Of a stretch of DNA of 11,140 bases, positions 7,551 to 11,140 are shown in pieces. The notes under the pieces are model-generated. The model was not told where the DNA came from, made no database searches, and was given only the letters and a program-made list of their open reading frames with translations. Each line of letters starts with the position of its first letter. Positions within the stretch are counted from its first letter, which is position 1. A program made the position numbers and the translations under genes. This DNA comes from an uncultured Prevotella sp. (GTDB taxonomy: Bacteria > Bacteroidota > Bacteroidia > Bacteroidales > Bacteroidaceae), in contig ONQK01000110.1 in NCBI GenBank assembly GCA_900319895.1, forward strand, positions 1 through 11,140, given 5' to 3'.

Positions 7551-9713
7551 TTAATCTTCTTCATTTGCAGCATCTTCCTCGTGTTCTTTGATGAGTTGCT
7601 GCTGGATTTCATTGGGCACAAGTTCGTAGCTTGAAAATTTAGTATTAAACGACGCGCGTCCTCCCGTCAAGCTGCTCAAAGAGATGGAATAATTGGCCAG
7701 TTCCTTCAATGGGATTTTTGCGTTCAATTTCTGATAACCGGCCTCTGAGTCCATGCCCATGATGATGGCACGGCGACCTTGCAAATCGCTCATCACATCG
7801 CCCATATAGTCGGCCGGGACAAGCACTTCCAAGTCATAAATCGGCTCCAGGATTTTGGGGCCAGCCTCTTTGAAGGCTGCCGAGAAAGCATTTCTGGCTG
7901 CCAGCATAAACGAGAGCTCATTAGAGTCTACCGGGTGCATCTTGCCGTCATAAACGATGACACGCACGTCGCGTGCATAGCTTCCCGTCAACGGCCCTTG
8001 CTCCATGCGATCCATCACGCCTTTTAAGATTGCCGGCATGAAGCGGGTGTCGATGGCACCGCCGACAACAGAGTTGATGAACACCAGTTTTCCACCCCAG
8101 TCAAGCGTAACCTCTTCTTTTCCCTTGAGGTTGACCTTAAATTCCTGGCCGCCGAGTTTATAGGTCGTCGGGTCGGGCATTCCGTCGGTATAGGGCTCTA
8201 CAATCAGATGCACCTCGCCAAATTGCCCTGCACCACCCGACTGCTTTTTGTGGCGATAGTCGGCACGCGCAATCTTGGTGATGGTCTCGCGGTATGGGAT
8301 TTTGGGCTCCTCAAAAAGTGTCTGGATTTTTTCATTGTTTTCCAAACGCCACTTCAATGTCCTCAAATGGAACTCGCCTTGTCCATGAACAATGGTCTGA
8401 CGCAATTCTTTGCTTTGTTCTATCACCCATGTTGGATCTTCTTGGTGCATTTTCAGCACTGCCGCCATCAATTTTTCAGTATCTGCCGTGTTCGCGGCTT
8501 TGATGGCACGGGAATATTTCGAATTGGGGTATTTTATGAAGTCGAACTTCCACTCGCAGTCCTTTCCATTAAGGGTGTTTCCTGTTTTTACGTCTTTGAG
8601 CTTCACCGTACACCCCAAGTCTCCAGCATTGAGTTGGTCGACAGGAATGCGATTTGCGCCGGCGCAGGCATAAAGCTGCCCTATGCGCTCTTTTGAGTTC
8701 CTGTCAACATTTGTCAAGTCGTCTCCCGTCTTTATCGTTCCGCTCATCACTTTAAAATAAGAGACTTCGCCGATGTGCGGCTCTACACCCGTCTTGAAGA
8801 AATAGACAGACTCGGGAGCATTGGCGTCCGGCGCGATTTCCTCACCAGCTGTATTAACGGCCTTCGGCATGTCGGTAACAAACGGTACGACGTTACCCAG
8901 GAATTCCATCAAACGCCTTACGCCCATGTCTTTTTCCGCACAGACACAGAATATCGGGAAAATCGAGCGTGTCACGAGCCCTTTGCGAATGCCTTCGCGC
9001 ATCTCATCCTCGGTAAGGCTCTCGCTCTCAAAGAATTTTTCCATCAATTGCTCGTCGTTTTCGGCGGCTGCCTCGACCAATGCCTTGTGGTAGCTCAATG
9101 CCTTCTCTTTTTCCTCTTCCGGGATTTCTTCGATAATGGGTGCGCCGCCCTCCGGCTTCCAAGAATATTTTTTCATCAACAGCACGTCAATAACGGCATT
9201 AAAATTAGGGCCAGTCTGAATTGGGTATTGCACGGGCACGCATTTTTGACCATAAATTTCCTTCATGCCATTGACAATCATCTCAAAGTCGCATTTCTCC
9301 GAGTCCAATTGATTGACGAGGAAAATGACTGGCTTTTTCAACTTTTCAGTGTACCTGAATGTGTTTTGCGTTCCTACTTCCGGACCATACTGGCCATTGA
9401 TGAGCAACAATGCCTGGTCTGTCACGTTCAAGGCAGTAATCGCACCGCCGACAAAATCGTCTGCCCCTGGACAGTCGATGATATTCAGCTTTTTATTATT
9501 CCACTCCACATGGAAGACCGTTGGAAATACAGAATAGCCATATTCTTGCTCTACCGGGAAATAGTCGCTGACTGTGTTTTTCGATTCTACCGTGCCTCGG
9601 CGCTTGATGACGCCAGCTTCAAATAACATACTTTCGGCAAGGGTTGTCTTGCCGGAACCCGCACTGCCAACGAGGGCAATGTTTTTGATCTCATTAGTTT
9701 GATATACTTTCAT
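7551..9713 (-). CDS. fusA2: Elongation factor G paralog (EF-G2 type) with degenerate GTPase site
   Basis: A 720-residue protein with complete EF-G architecture: G domain (about 1-277), domains II and III (about 300-480), and the translocation domains IV-V, with QSGGAGQFGEVHL (near 490) and HPVDSNELSFML (near 591). It is not the main ribosomal EF-G. The P-loop is GSAGSGKT (16-23) instead of AHIDAGKT. Switch I reads EYGYSV (57-62) instead of ERGITI. The G3 motif is DCPGADDF (80-87) instead of DTPGHVDF, so the catalytic histidine is A84. The base-specificity motif is NQLD (134-137) instead of NKMD. Bacteroides thetaiotaomicron has an EF-G2 reported to support translocation without GTPase activity and to be induced on carbon starvation; I infer this protein is of that type. 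The tail is acidic (HEEDAANEED). The gene stands alone between a strong terminator and a divergent hemW. I could not find a clear -7 box for it. EF-G family membership is certain; the symbol is by family. Confidence 0.9.
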   Translation of the reverse strand: MKVYQTNEIKNIALVGSAGSGKTTLAESMLFEAGVIKRRGTVESKNTVSDYFPVEQEYGYSVFPTVFHVEWNNKKLNIIDCPGADDFVGGAITALNVTDQALLLINGQYGPEVGTQNTFRYTEKLKKPVIFLVNQLDSEKCDFEMIVNGMKEIYGQKCVPVQYPIQTGPNFNAVIDVLLMKKYSWKPEGGAPIIEEIPEEEKEKALSYHKALVEAAAENDEQLMEKFFESESLTEDEMREGIRKGLVTRSIFPIFCVCAEKDMGVRRLMEFLGNVVPFVTDMPKAVNTAGEEIAPDANAPESVYFFKTGVEPHIGEVSYFKVMSGTIKTGDDLTNVDRNSKERIGQLYACAGANRIPVDQLNAGDLGCTVKLKDVKTGNTLNGKDCEWKFDFIKYPNSKYSRAIKAANTADTEKLMAAVLKMHQEDPTWVIEQSKELRQTIVHGQGEFHLRTLKWRLENNEKIQTLFEEPKIPYRETITKIARADYRHKKQSGGAGQFGEVHLIVEPYTDGMPDPTTYKLGGQEFKVNLKGKEEVTLDWGGKLVFINSVVGGAIDTRFMPAILKGVMDRMEQGPLTGSYARDVRVIVYDGKMHPVDSNELSFMLAARNAFSAAFKEAGPKILEPIYDLEVLVPADYMGDVMSDLQGRRAIIMGMDSEAGYQKLNAKIPLKELANYSISLSSLTGGRASFNTKFSSYELVPNEIQQQLIKEHEEDAANEED

Positions 9714-9883
9714 ATCGTGTTAGTATTAATAATTAATTGTTTTTCTTCAAATACTCTTTATTGAAAGAATTATTCCGCCGTCTAAGTTAATGATTTTCTT
9801 TTGAAAATCCAAAATATTTTGCAAGAAATCTGTCAACTTTTAAATCATTATCGTAATTTTGCATCAAAAGCGAGGACTTTGGC
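9714..9883. promoter_or_regulatory. Divergent EF-G2/hemW intergenic region with two adjacent dyads
   Basis: This 170-base AT-rich gap lies between divergent starts. It contains GATTTTCttttGAAAATC (9792-9809), a 7-base-pair inverted repeat around 4 bases, directly followed by the 12-base perfect palindrome CAAAATATTTTG (9810-9821). They sit about 33-62 bases upstream of the hemW -7 box and about 80-108 bases upstream of the EF-G start, in reach of either promoter. No exact TAnnTTTG for the EF-G gene was found. Confidence 0.35.
9854..9861 (+). promoter_or_regulatory. -7 promoter box for hemW
   Basis: TAATTTTG matches TAnnTTTG and ends 22 bases before the hemW ATG, giving a short leader. TCTG lies 21 bases upstream as a weak -33 element (three of four bases of TTTG). 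Confidence 0.6.
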
Positions 9884-11026
9884 ATGGCAGGCATCTATAT
9901 ACACATTCCTTTTTGCAGTAGTCGGTGTGTCTATTGCGGATTTTATTCGACAACTCATTCTGAAAGCAAGCAGACGTATGTCAACATGCTGCTCAAAGAG
10001 ATGGAGTTGCGCAAGAATTATTTGCCAAAAGCGCATCAAAGCATTGAAACCATCTATTTCGGGGGAGGAACCCCCAGTTTGTTGGCCCCTAGGCAAATCC
10101 AACAGCTGCTGCTATATATAAATAAGGTATTTAAAGTCGCCCAAAAAGCTGAAATAACATTGGAATGTAATCCGGATGACATTAACTGCGAATTCGTGAA
10201 AGACATACGGCAAATAGGCATCAATCGCATCAGTATGGGGGTGCAGACCTTTTCAATCGAGCGATTGAAATTTCTTAAAAGAAGACATAGTGCACAACAA
10301 GCCATTGAGGCCATGAATGTCTTGCGCCGTAATGGATTTGACAACATCAGCATCGACCTTATCTTCGGATTCCCGGAGCAGTCTCTCAAAGAATGGGAGG
10401 CGGACTTGGACAAAGCTCTCCAACTACAACCAGAACATATTTCGGCCTATAGCCTGACGTATGAAGAGGACACACCACTTGATCATTGGCTGAAACAAGG
10501 GAAGATAAAAGAACTCGGTGAGGAAGAATGCCTCAAAATGTATCAGTTGCTCGTTGACAAGTTGGTGCAAAATGGCTTTGAGCACTACGAAATCAGCAAT
10601 TTTGCAAGACAAGGGCGCAGGGCACGCCATAACAGCTGTTATTGGACTGACGTGCCCTATCTCGGCATCGGAGCCGCTGCCCATTCTTACGACCTTTGCA
10701 CCCGGCAATGGAACGTTGAAAATGTGGAACAATACATCGAAAGCATGCAACAGGGGAAAATCCCGGCAACAATCGAGCAACTATCTGATATTGAGCGTTA
10801 TAATGACACCATCACCACAAGTCTCAGAACCTGCGAAGGAATAGACCTGGCACTGCTTGAATCAAAAAATGGCTCTTTCTTCAAGGAATACCTGATTAAA
10901 AATGCTCAAAAATATTTGGAGCAAAATGATTTACGAATTAAAGGAAATCACATCGGACTCACTCTCAAAGGAATTTTTATTAGCGACACCATCATGGCTG
11001 ATTTAATGATGGTAAACAGCAATTAA
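9884..11026 (+). CDS. hemW: HemW: radical SAM heme chaperone (coproporphyrinogen-oxidase-like)
   Basis: A 380-residue radical SAM protein of normal HemW length. It starts MAGIYIHIPFC, and the iron-sulfur ligands are C11, C15 and C18 in CSSRCVYCGFY, i.e. Cx3Cx2C followed by an aromatic residue. HemN-type dehydrogenases have a further cysteine at that place (CxC), so this is HemW and not the oxygen-independent coproporphyrinogen III dehydrogenase it is often annotated as. The SAM-binding GGGTPS is at 60-65, followed by LECNPDD, RISMGVQTF and SIDLIFGFPEQ. The C-terminal HemW signature HNSCYW...YLGIGAAAHS lies at about 248-267. Known HemW proteins bind heme and deliver it to heme enzymes such as respiratory oxidases; they act in the cytoplasm or at the membrane. 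The gene has its own promoter, stands alone, and is followed 82 bases later by mnmE on the same strand. Nothing is truncated. Confidence 0.92.
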   Translation: MAGIYIHIPFCSSRCVYCGFYSTTHSESKQTYVNMLLKEMELRKNYLPKAHQSIETIYFGGGTPSLLAPRQIQQLLLYINKVFKVAQKAEITLECNPDDINCEFVKDIRQIGINRISMGVQTFSIERLKFLKRRHSAQQAIEAMNVLRRNGFDNISIDLIFGFPEQSLKEWEADLDKALQLQPEHISAYSLTYEEDTPLDHWLKQGKIKELGEEECLKMYQLLVDKLVQNGFEHYEISNFARQGRRARHNSCYWTDVPYLGIGAAAHSYDLCTRQWNVENVEQYIESMQQGKIPATIEQLSDIERYNDTITTSLRTCEGIDLALLESKNGSFFKEYLIKNAQKYLEQNDLRIKGNHIGLTLKGIFISDTIMADLMMVNSN

Positions 11027-11071
11027 CACAAAAAATCATGGCATGGACTCTCAATTTTCAGCAAAAAAGCG

Positions 11072-11079
11072 TAATTTTG
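11072..11079 (+). promoter_or_regulatory. -7 promoter box for mnmE
   Basis: TAATTTTG matches TAnnTTTG, lies in the hemW-mnmE gap and ends 29 bases before the mnmE ATG. No good -33 element is seen. The box is followed by the A-rich leader typical of Bacteroidetes genes. Confidence 0.55.
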
Positions 11080-11108
11080 CAAATTCTTCACAAAAATACA
11101 TCAAAAAA

Positions 11109-11140
11109 ATGAACAACGACACGATTTGCGCCCCAGCCAC
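11109..11140 (+). CDS. mnmE: MnmE: tRNA uridine-5-carboxymethylaminomethyl GTPase, first codons only
   Basis: Only ten full codons and part of an eleventh are present before the right edge: M-N-N-D-T-I-C-A-P-A-T. This matches the conserved start of MnmE (DTICAxAT, the formyl-tetrahydrofolate-binding N-terminal domain), the GTPase that works with MnmG to modify wobble uridine in tRNAs. The A-rich leader and the -7 box at 11072-11079 support a real gene start. With so little sequence the call rests on one short but distinctive motif. Confidence 0.75.
   Translation, partial: MNNDTICAPA

Noticed and set aside
8775..9626. A 283-codon open frame on the plus strand inside the EF-G paralog gene
   Set aside because: It is antisense to the conserved G domain of EF-G, has no promoter box or recognisable domain, and its residues are explained by codon use on the other strand.
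9725..9737. ATTAAT-A-ATTAAT repeat just upstream of the EF-G start
   Set aside because: ATTAAT is self-complementary in a very AT-rich leader, so both a direct and an inverted reading are trivial; not strong enough for an operator call.
9884..11026. Annotation as oxygen-independent coproporphyrinogen III dehydrogenase (HemN)
   Set aside because: The position after the third cluster cysteine plus one is Phe20, not the cysteine of the HemN CxC motif, and the HemW C-terminal signature is present.
1..11140. CRISPR array, transposon ends, attachment sites or phage genes
   Set aside because: No regularly spaced repeats, transposase-like frame, terminal inverted repeats or integrase were seen; the window reads as conserved core genes.

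Overview
The window looks like core chromosome from a member of Bacteroidales, most likely Prevotella-like. Five genes have a Bacteroidetes-type -7 box (TAnnTTTG) just upstream, there are no Shine-Dalgarno sites, and the proteins are Bacteroidales types: an HU/CCDC81-domain protein, a 1.4-kb-residue TamB, RprX/RprY, an EF-G paralog, HemW and MnmE. I see no tRNA or rRNA gene, CRISPR array, insertion sequence or phage gene.

Layout: (1) Bases 1-469, minus strand: the N-terminal part of a prokaryotic HU/CCDC81-domain protein, a family that usually carries a C-terminal SPOR domain; it runs off the left edge. (2) Bases 470-782: an AT-rich divergent promoter region. (3) Bases 783-5090, plus: tamB, an outer-membrane biogenesis protein with an N-terminal membrane anchor. 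(4) Bases 5091-5161: a convergent intergenic stretch with hairpins. (5) Bases 5162-7344, minus: the two-component operon rprX (kinase) then rprY (regulator), 5 bases apart. (6) Bases 7345-7550: the rprX promoter, a perfect FNR-type box and a strong terminator for the next gene. (7) Bases 7551-9713, minus: an EF-G paralog (EF-G2 type) whose GTPase motifs are degraded, including loss of the catalytic histidine. (8) Bases 9714-9883: a divergent intergenic region with two adjacent dyads. (9) Bases 9884-11026, plus: hemW, a radical-SAM heme chaperone. (10) Bases 11109-11140, plus: the first codons of mnmE.

No biosynthetic pathway or defence system is visible. The themes are envelope assembly (HU/SPOR-type protein, TamB), signal transduction (RprXY), translation under special conditions (EF-G2), and cofactor or tRNA maintenance (HemW, MnmE). 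I did not find an undescribed multi-gene system. The points most worth a second look are the EF-G paralog predicted to be unable to hydrolyse GTP normally, a perfect TTGAT-N4-ATCAA box upstream of rprXY, and two promoters whose -7 box ends only 5 bases before the start codon, which suggests leaderless mRNAs.
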